A DNA stretch of 64,000 nt, taken from positions 1 to 64,000 of the forward strand of contig JANRLV010000056.1 in the NCBI GenBank assembly GCA_033762195.1, given 5' to 3'. The notes below the pieces were generated by a model. The model was not told the origin of the DNA. It made no database searches and was given only the letters and a program-made list of their open reading frames with translations. Below, piece after piece: positions 1 to 8,657 of the stretch; position 1 is the first letter of the stretch, and every line of letters begins with the position of its first letter. Both the position numbers and the translations under genes were made by a program. The DNA is from SpSt-398 sp033762195. GTDB lineage: Bacteria > Bacteroidota > Bacteroidia > Chitinophagales > Chitinophagaceae.

Positions 1-671
1 TATTGTTGCGCAATAGTAACTGGGAGATCAAACCGGTATTGGAGACCTTGTTGAAAAGTGATCATTTTTTTGATGTGGCCAACCGGGGTTGTTATATTAA
101 ATCTCCCATCGAATTTGCCACCGGTTTATGCCGTGAGTTCAATGTGGCCTTTCCCAATGCTTCCGATATTTCGAAGCAATACAATATGTGGGGATTCATA
201 CAGGATGTCGGCACCGTATTGCAACAGGATATCGGTGATCCGCCGGATGTAGCGGGATGGAAAGCTTTTTATCAGACGCCTCAGTTTTACGAGATATGGA
301 TCAATTCAGATACCCTGCCATTCCGTAACCTGTTCACGGATATCATGATCCTTTCCGGGTACACCCAGGGTGGGAATACCCTGATCATTGACCCGGTGGC
401 TTTTACTAAAGACCTTCCCAATCCGCAAGATCCGAATCAACTGATTGATGATGCCCTGGATATTCTTTATCGGGTTGATGTGTCAGCAACAGCAAAGGCA
501 GCGATCAAGACCCAGGCTTTGCTGACCGGGCAGACGCAGGATCATTATTGGACCAATGCCTGGAATAGTTATATCGCCGACCCCAATCCCCAAACCTTTC
601 AGGTGGTCTATACCCGGTTACGGAATCTCTACAAATATTTCATGAACCTTTCCGAATACCAGTTAAGCTAA
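1..671 (+). CDS. DUF1800 family protein, C-terminal part
   Basis: The reading frame is open at the left edge, so this is the 3' end of a gene that starts outside the window; the TTG at base 3 is not a credible start. The visible 222 residues match the C-terminal half of DUF1800 proteins, with the typical phrase IKSPIEFATGLCREF near residue 34 and a DPPDVAGW motif near residue 79. These proteins of unknown biochemistry are usually exported and encoded beside a DUF1501 protein, as here, with only 10 bases between the two genes. Family assignment is from recognised motifs; function is unknown. Confidence 0.85.
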   Translation, partial: LLRNSNWEIKPVLETLLKSDHFFDVANRGCYIKSPIEFATGLCREFNVAFPNASDISKQYNMWGFIQDVGTVLQQDIGDPPDVAGWKAFYQTPQFYEIWINSDTLPFRNLFTDIMILSGYTQGGNTLIIDPVAFTKDLPNPQDPNQLIDDALDILYRVDVSATAKAAIKTQALLTGQTQDHYWTNAWNSYIADPNPQTFQVVYTRLRNLYKYFMNLSEYQLS

Positions 672-681
672 AACCCATCCC

Positions 682-2253
682 ATGAAAAGAAGAAACTTTT
701 TGCGACTGAGTATGCCGGCGGCGGCCATGGTACAAGGGATGCCGATCAAGGCATTGGGCATGGAATCTCCGCTGGTGCGGTCCTTATTGGGTTTTACCAC
801 GGATACAGATCATGTACTGGTGTTGGTGCAGATGAATGGAGGAAATGATGGACTGAATATGGTGATTCCTATTGATACCTATGGGGCGTATCAGGCAGCG
901 CGTAGCAATGTGGCCATTCCCCAGAACCGGATTTTAAGTTTACAAGGAAATAGCAAGACAGGTCTTCACCCTTCCATGACCGGTATACAACAATTGTTCA
1001 ATGAAGGGAAAGCAGCCATCGTACAATCGGTCGGCTACCCTAATCCAAATTTCTCCCATTTCCGTGCCACGGATATATGGATGAGTGGCTCAGATAGTGA
1101 TGAGTATCTGAATACCGGCTGGGCCGGAAGGTATCTTGACAACCAATACCCGGGTTTTCCCGATGGTTACCCCAACACTACTTTTTCTGATCCCCTGGGC
1201 ATCCAGGTTGGATCATTGACCTCCTTTACTTTCCAGGGCCCTCAGGTAAGTATGGGAATGAGTATATCTGATCCCACCAATTTTTATAACCTGATCGATG
1301 GCATTGATGAACCCGTACCCAATACCTACGCCGGGTACGAGTTGAATTATATCCGCACCATCAATAAACAGACCCAGCAATATGCCGATGTGGTGAAATC
1401 AGCCGCCCTTTCGGTTACTCAGCAGTTGACCTATCCCTCCAATAATTACCTGGCCGATCAATTAAAGATTGTGGCCCGGTTGATTGCCGGCGGACTTAAG
1501 ACCCGGGTGTACATGGTAAATATTCAGGGTTTTGATACACACTCCAATCAGGTCAATGGTTCAGATACCACAACAGGGGCGCATGCCAACCTGCTAAAGA
1601 ATGTTTCCGAAGCCATCAAGGCCTTTATGGATGACCTTAAATACCTGGGGGTTAATCGCCGCGTGATGGGAGCCACCTTCTCCGAATTTGGAAGAAGGAT
1701 CAAATCCAATTTTAGTACCGGCACCGATCATGGAGCCGCAGCACCGATGATTCTCTTTGGGGATTATGTACAGTCGGGTGTGCTGGGATCCAATCCCATC
1801 ATACCACCTGGGGTGAGTGTGAATGACAACATTCCCTTTCAGTATGATTTTCGAAGTGTATATGCTTCGATTTTGGAGAAATGGTTTTGTCTTGATAATA
1901 ATGACCTGCAGATGGTGATGTTAAAAAATTATCAGTCACTCCCCATCGTCAAAGCCAATTCCTGCAGCTCTACCATTCCGGATATGCCGGAGCAATTGCT
2001 GATCCGTAACCAACCTAACCCCTTTACTTCTTCTACCAGTATACAATACAAGACCAATGGCGGACATACCTCTGTCATGATCATTGATGTGATGGGCCGC
2101 GTGATCAAAACCCTGGTTGACCAGGAGTATAACGGGCCCGGGTTATATAGCGTTACGTTTGATAGCGGTAACCTGGCTACCGGGGTGTATTATGCCCGGT
2201 TACAGAATGGTCCGGTACAACAGGTAAGGGCGATGCTGAAAGTGAGGGACTAA
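682..2253 (+). CDS. DUF1501 family protein with T9SS sorting domain
   Basis: A 523-residue exported protein. The N-terminus MKRRNFLRLSMPAAA looks like a twin-arginine signal (RR followed by NFL). The body has DUF1501 features, including QMNGGNDGLNMVIP near residue 50 and the ATFSEFGRR segment near residue 330, a family distantly related to the alkaline-phosphatase/sulfatase fold. Residues about 434-523 form a type A T9SS C-terminal domain with NQPNPF and GVYYARL motifs, so the protein should cross the outer membrane and be attached to the surface or released. It follows the DUF1800 gene by 10 bases, a common Bacteroidota pairing. The natural substrate is unknown. Confidence 0.9.
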   Translation: MKRRNFLRLSMPAAAMVQGMPIKALGMESPLVRSLLGFTTDTDHVLVLVQMNGGNDGLNMVIPIDTYGAYQAARSNVAIPQNRILSLQGNSKTGLHPSMTGIQQLFNEGKAAIVQSVGYPNPNFSHFRATDIWMSGSDSDEYLNTGWAGRYLDNQYPGFPDGYPNTTFSDPLGIQVGSLTSFTFQGPQVSMGMSISDPTNFYNLIDGIDEPVPNTYAGYELNYIRTINKQTQQYADVVKSAALSVTQQLTYPSNNYLADQLKIVARLIAGGLKTRVYMVNIQGFDTHSNQVNGSDTTTGAHANLLKNVSEAIKAFMDDLKYLGVNRRVMGATFSEFGRRIKSNFSTGTDHGAAAPMILFGDYVQSGVLGSNPIIPPGVSVNDNIPFQYDFRSVYASILEKWFCLDNNDLQMVMLKNYQSLPIVKANSCSSTIPDMPEQLLIRNQPNPFTSSTSIQYKTNGGHTSVMIIDVMGRVIKTLVDQEYNGPGLYSVTFDSGNLATGVYYARLQNGPVQQVRAMLKVRD

Positions 2254-2256
2254 GTT

Positions 2257-2264
2257 TACCTTTG
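2257..2264 (+). promoter_or_regulatory. Possible TAnnTTTG promoter element
   Basis: TACCTTTG matches the Bacteroidota -7 consensus TAnnTTTG and lies 4 bases before the ATG of the DUF2721 gene, so a transcript from it would be leaderless or nearly so. The same octamer followed by CGGC occurs upstream of atpD at 43166. I see no clear -33 TTTG partner, so the call is tentative. Confidence 0.35.
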
Positions 2265-2268
2265 CGGC

Positions 2269-2706
2269 ATGGAGATCACCTTTACTACCCCCGCCTTGTT
2301 ATTTCCGGCGATCAGCCTTTTGTTGCTGGCCTATACCAATCGATATCTGGCCCTGGCCAACCTGATCCGTAAATTACATGATGAGTACATGCGCGGGGAG
2401 AAGAATCATCTCTTGTTACAACAGATCAAAATCCTCCGCAGCCGGATCAACCTGGTCAGGCAAATGCAGGCTTTTGGCGTCTTTAGCTTTCTTTGCTGTG
2501 TGATCACCATGTATGGCGTGTATATGGAATGGGCACAAGCCATCAAGATCGTTTTTGCGATTAGTCTGCTCAGTCTGCTCGCCTCGTTGTTTATCTCCTT
2601 ACTGGAAATTACCCAGAGCACCAAGGCCCTGGAGCTCGAGATCAGTGATATGGAAGGGTTGGATCAGGAGAATTTTTTCAAAAATATTTTTAATAAGAAG
2701 GACTAA
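2269..2706 (+). CDS. DUF2721 family membrane protein
   Basis: A 145-residue protein matching DUF2721. It has an N-terminal hydrophobic segment (residues 5-25), a central basic amphipathic stretch (KIRSR/RLVRQMQ-like, about 50-65), and two adjacent transmembrane helices at about 66-85 and 92-115, ending in an acidic cytoplasmic tail. Function is unknown for the family. It starts 15 bases after the DUF1501 gene and could be cotranscribed with it, but a TAnnTTTG-like box in the gap suggests its own promoter. Confidence 0.8.
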   Translation: MEITFTTPALLFPAISLLLLAYTNRYLALANLIRKLHDEYMRGEKNHLLLQQIKILRSRINLVRQMQAFGVFSFLCCVITMYGVYMEWAQAIKIVFAISLLSLLASLFISLLEITQSTKALELEISDMEGLDQENFFKNIFNKKD

Positions 2707-2723
2707 GTAATTAATTCTGTGCA

Positions 2724-2770
2724 TTCCGTGTCCCGAAGCTTCGGGACTGTGAAAAAATTAGCTCACGGAA
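2724..2770. terminator. Palindromic hairpin between convergent genes
   Basis: A perfect 18-base palindrome (2730-2747, GTCCCGAAGCTTCGGGAC) sits inside a second inverted repeat, TTCCGTG at 2724 and CACGGAA at 2764. It lies between the convergent DUF2721 and ABC transporter genes, so it probably ends transcription from both sides. There is no clean T-tract, so it may instead be a dispersed palindromic repeat. Confidence 0.5.
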
Positions 2771-2798
2771 AACACGGAAAATACAGAAAAGGCAGAGC

Positions 2799-4646
2799 TT
2801 AAACCAGGCTCATTTTTTTTCTTTCGCCGATCTGCTGTCTCCACATCGCGTAATACAATCCCTTTTCGCCAAGCAGTTCCTCATGGGTGCCGGTTTCAGC
2901 TACCTGGCCTTGTTCCAGTACATAAATACGGTCGGCATGCATGATGGTGGATAAGCGGTGGGCGATCAGGATGGTGATCTGGTTTTGTTGCGAAGAAACA
3001 TCCTTGATGGTATCCGTGATTTCTTCTTCGGTCAAGGAATCAAGCGCGGACGTTGCTTCATCAAAGATCAGCAGTTTGGGTTGGCGTAATAAGGCGCGTG
3101 CAATCGACAAGCGTTGTTTCTCCCCGCCGGAGAGTTTGAGGCCGCCTTCACCGATCATGGTATCCAATCCTTTTTCCGCACGCGAAAGCAGGTTGGTACA
3201 GGCTGATTTGCGCAGCACTTCGTTCAGGTCAGCTTCGGTGGCCTTGGGGTTTACAAACAATAGGTTTTCACGAATCGTACCCGCAAACAATTGCGTATCC
3301 TGGGTTACGAACCCGATCTGGTTGCGAAGGTCTTCATAACTGATCGCGTTTTCATCCATGCCATTGTAAAGGATACTGCCTTCCTGTGGCCGGTATAATC
3401 CCACAAGTAATTTCATCAGTGTGGATTTACCCGAACCGGAAGGGCCAACAAAGGCAATCGTTTCCCCAGATCTAACCTTAAAACTGATATTCTCAATTGC
3501 TTTTTGTGAGGCACTCTGGTGCTTAAATGCAACCTGCTGGAAGGCTAGTTCCTGAATCGGTCCCAGGTGTTGTGGCTTTTCCGGTTGGGCCTCGGGTTTC
3601 TTCTGCATCAGGTTGTGGAAGTTTGTCAACGAGGCTTCCGCTTCACGATAAATGATGATGATATTCCCGATCTCCTGCAATGGGCCAAAGATGAAAAAGG
3701 AATAGAACATAAGGGTCATCACCTGCCCTGGCGTAATCGTACTTTGAAATACCAGCCAGAGTAACATGAACATGATGATCTGACGCAGGGCATTTACACA
3801 GGTACCCTGTATGAAGTTGAGGGTCCGTATGCTTTTTACTTTTCGCAGTTCAAGCCCCAATATTTTATAGGTATTATTATTCAGCCGGTTGATCTCCTGA
3901 TCAGTCAGCCCCAGGCTTTTTACCAGTTCAATATTCCGCAAACTTTCCGTTGTGGAACCCGCCAGCGAGGTCGTTTCCTTCACGATGTTCTTTTGTATCC
4001 CTTTTATTTTTTTACTCAATACACTGGTGAGCAGGGCCAGGACCACAATACCGCCAAAATATACGGGCATGATGGACCAGTGGAGGGAGAACGAATAAAT
4101 GGATACAAAGACAACACCCACCAGGAGGCCAAAAACGATATTGATAAAGGAAACGATGAATTTTTCCGTATCCGTACGCACTTTGGTCAGGATGGATAGG
4201 GTTTCCCCGCTACGTTGGTCTTCAAATTCCTGATAAGGGAGTTTCATGGAATGTTTAAGCCCATCGGTAAAAATGCGGGCGCCAAATTTCTGTACGATCA
4301 CATTTCCAAAATAGTCCTGAAAGGCTTTGGCGATCCGTGACACCATGGCCACACTGATCAAAATGGCTAACATACTCAGGACGCCCCAGATAAATTCGGA
4401 TTCAGTCCTTTTGCCATCACCCGTTGGTACAAATATTTTTTGTTTGTCGACCTTGCCATCGGCTTTGAGCACTTCCTGCACCACATATTTCCCTTCTTCA
4501 AAAGGGTGGAGGGCATAGGTGTCAAACATTTTACCAAAGAAAAATGGATCGAGGAGTGAAAAGACCTGATTGATGGCCGCCAGAAACAAAGCCAATGCCA
4601 CCAGCCACTTATAGGGTTTGAGATAATGTAAGAGGATTTTCATCAT
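2799..4646 (-). CDS. ABC transporter, fused permease and ATPase (exporter type)
   Basis: A 615-residue half-transporter. Residues 1 to about 350 form the type I exporter membrane domain with about six helices and a hydrophilic insertion between helices 1 and 2 (around residues 50-80). The nucleotide-binding domain follows with Walker A GPSGSGKST near residue 400, signature LSGGEKQR near 505, Walker B LLIFDEATSALD near 527 and the H-loop AHRLST. It should work as a homodimer exporting lipids, peptides or drugs; the substrate cannot be told from sequence. It is divergent from the glycoside hydrolase gene, with under 50 bases between their starts, so their promoters must overlap. Confidence 0.92.
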   Translation of the reverse strand: MMKILLHYLKPYKWLVALALFLAAINQVFSLLDPFFFGKMFDTYALHPFEEGKYVVQEVLKADGKVDKQKIFVPTGDGKRTESEFIWGVLSMLAILISVAMVSRIAKAFQDYFGNVIVQKFGARIFTDGLKHSMKLPYQEFEDQRSGETLSILTKVRTDTEKFIVSFINIVFGLLVGVVFVSIYSFSLHWSIMPVYFGGIVVLALLTSVLSKKIKGIQKNIVKETTSLAGSTTESLRNIELVKSLGLTDQEINRLNNNTYKILGLELRKVKSIRTLNFIQGTCVNALRQIIMFMLLWLVFQSTITPGQVMTLMFYSFFIFGPLQEIGNIIIIYREAEASLTNFHNLMQKKPEAQPEKPQHLGPIQELAFQQVAFKHQSASQKAIENISFKVRSGETIAFVGPSGSGKSTLMKLLVGLYRPQEGSILYNGMDENAISYEDLRNQIGFVTQDTQLFAGTIRENLLFVNPKATEADLNEVLRKSACTNLLSRAEKGLDTMIGEGGLKLSGGEKQRLSIARALLRQPKLLIFDEATSALDSLTEEEITDTIKDVSSQQNQITILIAHRLSTIMHADRIYVLEQGQVAETGTHEELLGEKGLYYAMWRQQIGERKKMSLV

Positions 4647-4694
4647 GGCAAGTTCGTGAAAAAAAATGTTACTTTACCCAAAACCCTCAAGGCC

Positions 4695-7600
4695 ATGCGC
4701 GCACTCACTAAATCCCTGATCCTTATCGGTAGTTTTTTGATTTTTGGGACATCCTTCGGTCAGCAGGTCTGGTCACTCGACGAAGACTGGCGATTTCATT
4801 TTGGCCATGCTGCCAACCCGGAGAAGGACTTCAATTATGGTATTCGCACCATTTTCTCCAAATCGGGTACAGCCGTTGGGACGGCGATCGATCCAAATTT
4901 CGTGGATACTTCCTGGCGAAAACTGAATATTCCACACGATTGGGCCGTAGAACTTCCGTTCGTTAAGCATCCAGCTCAGGATGTGGATGGACATGGATAC
5001 AAACCAGTTGGCGGCCATTTTCCCGAAACCACCATTGGCTGGTACAGAAAACGTTTTCAAGTTCCAAACCCCATGGACGGCAACCGATATCTGCTTCAGT
5101 TTGACGGCATATTCCGGGATGCCATGATCTGGGTCAATGGCTTCTTTGTGGGGAATATAAAAAGTGGATATATCGGCGAACAATATAATATAACGGATAT
5201 CCTTAACCCAGGCGGGGAGAATGTACTGGTTGTCCGTGCAGATGCCTCCCAATATGAGGGATGGTTTTACGAAGGTGCTGGCATATACCGACATGTGTGG
5301 TTGCGCCAAACTGCACCGGTGTATATACCCGCAGGCGGACATTTTTACCACAATACGGTTAGCAATGGAGTGGCCAGGGTAGAGGTGGAGACAAATGTGA
5401 AGAACGGATCATCGGTACCGGTTAACTGCACCGTTCAAAGTTTTATCACCGGCAGGGCAGGGGAACCGATAGCCAAATCCAGGGAAGAGGCGATTCAGAT
5501 CGCAGCTGCCGGTGAGGTTACCAGGAAGTTTGCGCTGTCTGTTTCCCGACCAAGACTTTGGGATCTTGATGACCCCTATCTCTACCGGGTCACAACGGTC
5601 GTTAAACAAAATGGAAAAGAGATTGCCCGGGAAACGGGCCGGATGGGGATACGAACATTCCGGTTTGATGCCAATGAAGGATTTTTCCTGAATGACCGGC
5701 ACCTGAAGATCATGGGTACCAATAATCACCAGGACCATGCCGGGGTAGGCATCGCTGTCCCGGATGCCCTGCAATATTATCGCGTCCGGTTGTTAAAGAA
5801 TATGGGATGCAATGCCTACCGGACCAGCCACCATCCACCCACGCCTGAACTACTCGATGCCTGTGACAGCCTGGGTATGCTGGTGATGGATGAGAACCGG
5901 TCGCTCAATAGCAGTCCGGAATACCTTGATCAATTACAGCGGTTGGTTTACCGCGATCGGAACCATGCTTCTGTTTTTCTTTGGAGTATTGGTAATGAAG
6001 AGTTCGGTATTCAGGCAACGCCTTACGGGAGAAGGATTGCAGCAACTCTTATTGAAAAATTAAAACAATGGGATCCAACCCGTACCTGCACCTATGCCTC
6101 CGATCTCGCCAATGTATTTCCGGGAGTAAATGAAGTGATACCGATCAGAGGGTTTAATTACCGGCATCTTTTTGTGGCCGATTATCACCGTGACCATCCC
6201 ACCCAACCTATAATAGGAACAGAGATGGGAAGTACGGTGTCTACCCGAGGCGAATATGCGAAGGACACGATACGCAATTACCTGCATGATCATGACCTGA
6301 ATGCACCCTGGTGGGCTTCAACAGCCGAGGCCTGGTGGAAACCGGCGGCAGAAAACAAGTATTGGTTGGGCGGGTTTATCTGGACCGGTTTTGACTATCG
6401 TGGCGAACCTACCCCTTTCCGCTGGCCCAATATCAATTCGCATTTTGGGGTGATGGATGTGTGTGGTTTCCCAAAGAACAATTATTACTATTATCAAAGT
6501 TGGTGGACGGATAAAGATGTGTTGAATATCTCGCCTCATTGGAACTGGACCATCAAATGGGGCCAGCCCGCACCCGTGGTCGATGTGTGGGTCAATAGCA
6601 ATGCCGATAGTGTGGAACTTTTGCTGAATGGAAAAAAACTGGGTATGAAGACCATGCCCCGCAATGGTCACCTTCAATGGGATGTAACCTATGCCCCCGG
6701 CACACTCGAGGCCATTGGGTTTAAAAAGGGAAGGATATTAAAAGCAAAGGTGGAAACGACAGGCGCTCCTGCTGAGATCGTGCTTACCCCCTACAAGACC
6801 ACGATGATCGCCGACGGAAAAGACATTGCTGTTTTGAATGTCAGCATCATTGACCGGGAAGGAAGGGAAGTCTCCAATGCCAATAACATGATCCGGTTTC
6901 GCATCAAAGGCCCCGGAAAGATCATTGGAGTAGGAAATGGTGATCCAAGTAGTCATGAGCCTGATAAATGTCCAGATGGTGCCTGGCAGCGTAGTGTATT
7001 CAATGGCAAGTGCCAGGTAATCGTTCAGTCGGAGAAAGAAGCAGGCATGATCGAGTTTGAAGCCTATTCGCCCGGGTTATGGAGTGGGTCAACGGATATT
7101 GTTACAGTTCCGGTGAAGAACCTGGCACCTGTTACCCTCGATCCCACATATATATTAAAGGGCGAAGCGGCCAAACCCCAATCAGCAACTCCTATGCTGG
7201 GAGCCGATATTTCCTTTCTCCCCGAACTTGAGGCCAGAGGGATTAAGTTTAGTGAAAATGGAAAAGAAGAGGACGTTCTCGCGATCATGAAACGGCATGG
7301 GTTCAATTATGTGCGACTACGCGTCTTTCATAACCCTTCGCTGGATAGTGGCTATTCACCTGGAAAGGGTTTTTGCGACCTGGCTCATACAAAGGCAATG
7401 GCCAAACGGGTAAAAGAGGCGGGTATGAAATTCCTGCTGGATTTTCACTACAGTGATTACTGGGCCGATCCGGGCAAACAATATAAACCATATGCCTGGC
7501 GGGGGCTTTCATTGAGTGAATTAAAAAAGGCCTTGTATGATTATACCCTTCAGGTGATGAACGAGCTAAAGGCACAGGGGACACTCCCGGATATGGTACA

Positions 7601-8096
7601 GGTGGGAAATGAGATCAATCATGGCCTTGTATGGCCTGAAGGCAATGTGGCCAACCCTGATCAAATGGCCCAATTGGTAAGTGCCGGAGTTGCAGCCGTA
7701 AAAACAGTGGCACCTTCCACGGTGTTATTACTTCATTTGGCCCTGGGTGGACAAAATGAAGAAACGGTTTTTTTCCTCGAAGAAATGCGCAAAAGGAATG
7801 TTCCTTTTGATGTGATCGGTCTTTCCTATTATCCCAAGTGGCATGGCACTTTAGATGACCTGCGTGATAATATGCTGGATCTGATCAACCGGTATGACAA
7901 GGATATTATCGTGGTGGAGTATTCGGCTAAGAAGGAGGAAGTAAATAAACTGGTGTTTGAACTTCCGCGAGGAAAAGGCAAAGGCACTTGTATTTGGGAG
8001 CCGCTCAGTACCTGGGAATCCTTCTTTGACCGTGATGGAAAGGGGAATGATTATTTGAAGAAATACGACCAAATTTCCTCTGACTATCTCCATTAA
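4695..8096 (+). CDS. Secreted GH2-GH53 fusion (beta-galactosidase / endo-galactanase-like)
   Basis: A 1133-residue two-enzyme fusion. The chosen ATG at 4695 gives a clean signal peptide (MRALTKSLILIGSFLIFG then TSFGQQ); a GTG at 4656 would add 13 unlikely residues. Residues about 20-800 form a GH2 protein: sugar-binding domain, Ig-like domain, a TIM barrel with acid/base Glu435 (SIGNEE) and nucleophile Glu510 (IIGTEMG), then DUF4982-type and Ig-like domains. Residues about 835-1130 match GH53 endo-beta-1,4-galactanase, with candidate acid/base Glu973 (QVGNEINHG) and nucleophile Glu1075 (IIVVEYS). Such a pair would cut galactan side chains of pectin internally and from the ends. Substrate is inferred from the families. 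No SusC/SusD pair is next to it. Confidence 0.88.
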   Translation: MRALTKSLILIGSFLIFGTSFGQQVWSLDEDWRFHFGHAANPEKDFNYGIRTIFSKSGTAVGTAIDPNFVDTSWRKLNIPHDWAVELPFVKHPAQDVDGHGYKPVGGHFPETTIGWYRKRFQVPNPMDGNRYLLQFDGIFRDAMIWVNGFFVGNIKSGYIGEQYNITDILNPGGENVLVVRADASQYEGWFYEGAGIYRHVWLRQTAPVYIPAGGHFYHNTVSNGVARVEVETNVKNGSSVPVNCTVQSFITGRAGEPIAKSREEAIQIAAAGEVTRKFALSVSRPRLWDLDDPYLYRVTTVVKQNGKEIARETGRMGIRTFRFDANEGFFLNDRHLKIMGTNNHQDHAGVGIAVPDALQYYRVRLLKNMGCNAYRTSHHPPTPELLDACDSLGMLVMDENRSLNSSPEYLDQLQRLVYRDRNHASVFLWSIGNEEFGIQATPYGRRIAATLIEKLKQWDPTRTCTYASDLANVFPGVNEVIPIRGFNYRHLFVADYHRDHPTQPIIGTEMGSTVSTRGEYAKDTIRNYLHDHDLNAPWWASTAEAWWKPAAENKYWLGGFIWTGFDYRGEPTPFRWPNINSHFGVMDVCGFPKNNYYYYQSWWTDKDVLNISPHWNWTIKWGQPAPVVDVWVNSNADSVELLLNGKKLGMKTMPRNGHLQWDVTYAPGTLEAIGFKKGRILKAKVETTGAPAEIVLTPYKTTMIADGKDIAVLNVSIIDREGREVSNANNMIRFRIKGPGKIIGVGNGDPSSHEPDKCPDGAWQRSVFNGKCQVIVQSEKEAGMIEFEAYSPGLWSGSTDIVTVPVKNLAPVTLDPTYILKGEAAKPQSATPMLGADISFLPELEARGIKFSENGKEEDVLAIMKRHGFNYVRLRVFHNPSLDSGYSPGKGFCDLAHTKAMAKRVKEAGMKFLLDFHYSDYWADPGKQYKPYAWRGLSLSELKKALYDYTLQVMNELKAQGTLPDMVQVGNEINHGLVWPEGNVANPDQMAQLVSAGVAAVKTVAPSTVLLLHLALGGQNEETVFFLEEMRKRNVPFDVIGLSYYPKWHGTLDDLRDNMLDLINRYDKDIIVVEYSAKKEEVNKLVFELPRGKGKGTCIWEPLSTWESFFDRDGKGNDYLKKYDQISSDYLH

Positions 8097-8107
8097 CCCT
8101 TCGCGCT

Positions 8108-8170
8108 CCCTTGCGCCCTGGCGTCTTCTCGGTTAAGCACTTAACCGAAAAGACGCTAAGGCGCAAAGGG
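8108..8170. terminator. Long imperfect inverted repeat, bidirectional terminator or dispersed repeat
   Basis: The left arm (8108-8137) and right arm (8140-8170) pair with few mismatches around a two-base loop; the innermost stem is GGTTAAG/CTTAACC. It fills the gap between the convergent GH2-GH53 gene and the aspartic protease gene and ends one base before the latter's stop codon. The arm resembles a dispersed intergenic repeat of the type CTTTGCGCC...GCGTCTT seen in many environmental bacteria. Confidence 0.6.
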
Positions 8171-8171
8171 A

Positions 8172-8582
8172 TTAAAAGTATCGTCCGCGACGAATTTCAG
8201 GATTAACAATTAGTTCTTGTCTTAAAGGATCAACAAGAACTTCCATGGCTTCCATGGGCACAGCTCCCAATAAGGGTTCGCAATCACCAGGAAGAACAAT
8301 GGCATTGCAGCTTGTTGTTTTGTCCTGATACCTTATCTCAATTGGACCAACCAGATCATGTTCCTCAGTCTTATTACTTGCCAACCAAACTCGTTGACGT
8401 GTTATTAAAGGTAGTTGAAGTACCTCTTGGATCGTTTGGTTAATGGCCAATACATAAGAGCCTGTGTCTACTAGCATGTTCACGCGGATACGTTTTACCT
8501 CATCGTGGTCAATTAAGTTTTTTCTTGCCTGATACACATCGCTGGCATTCAGCAACTCGATTTCTGCATAGATCATTCCCAT
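8172..8582 (-). CDS. Retropepsin-like aspartic protease (clan AA)
   Basis: A 136-residue soluble protein with the catalytic motif VDTGS near residue 38 and a C-terminal LLGAVPMEAM segment resembling the conserved hydrophobic-GL part of single-domain retropepsins. One domain supplies one catalytic aspartate, so it should act as a homodimer. There is no signal peptide, so it is probably cytoplasmic. It stands alone between a glycoside hydrolase and yifB, convergent with the former. ATG at 8582 is used; a second ATG two codons later is also possible. The natural substrate is unknown. Confidence 0.75.
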   Translation of the reverse strand: MGMIYAEIELLNASDVYQARKNLIDHDEVKRIRVNMLVDTGSYVLAINQTIQEVLQLPLITRQRVWLASNKTEEHDLVGPIEIRYQDKTTSCNAIVLPGDCEPLLGAVPMEAMEVLVDPLRQELIVNPEIRRGRYF

Positions 8583-8657
8583 AGATTTGAATTAAAAATA
8601 GTGATTGAAAATTGGTTTTTGATTAGGGGTTTCCACGATCACGGCAAACTATTAGCT

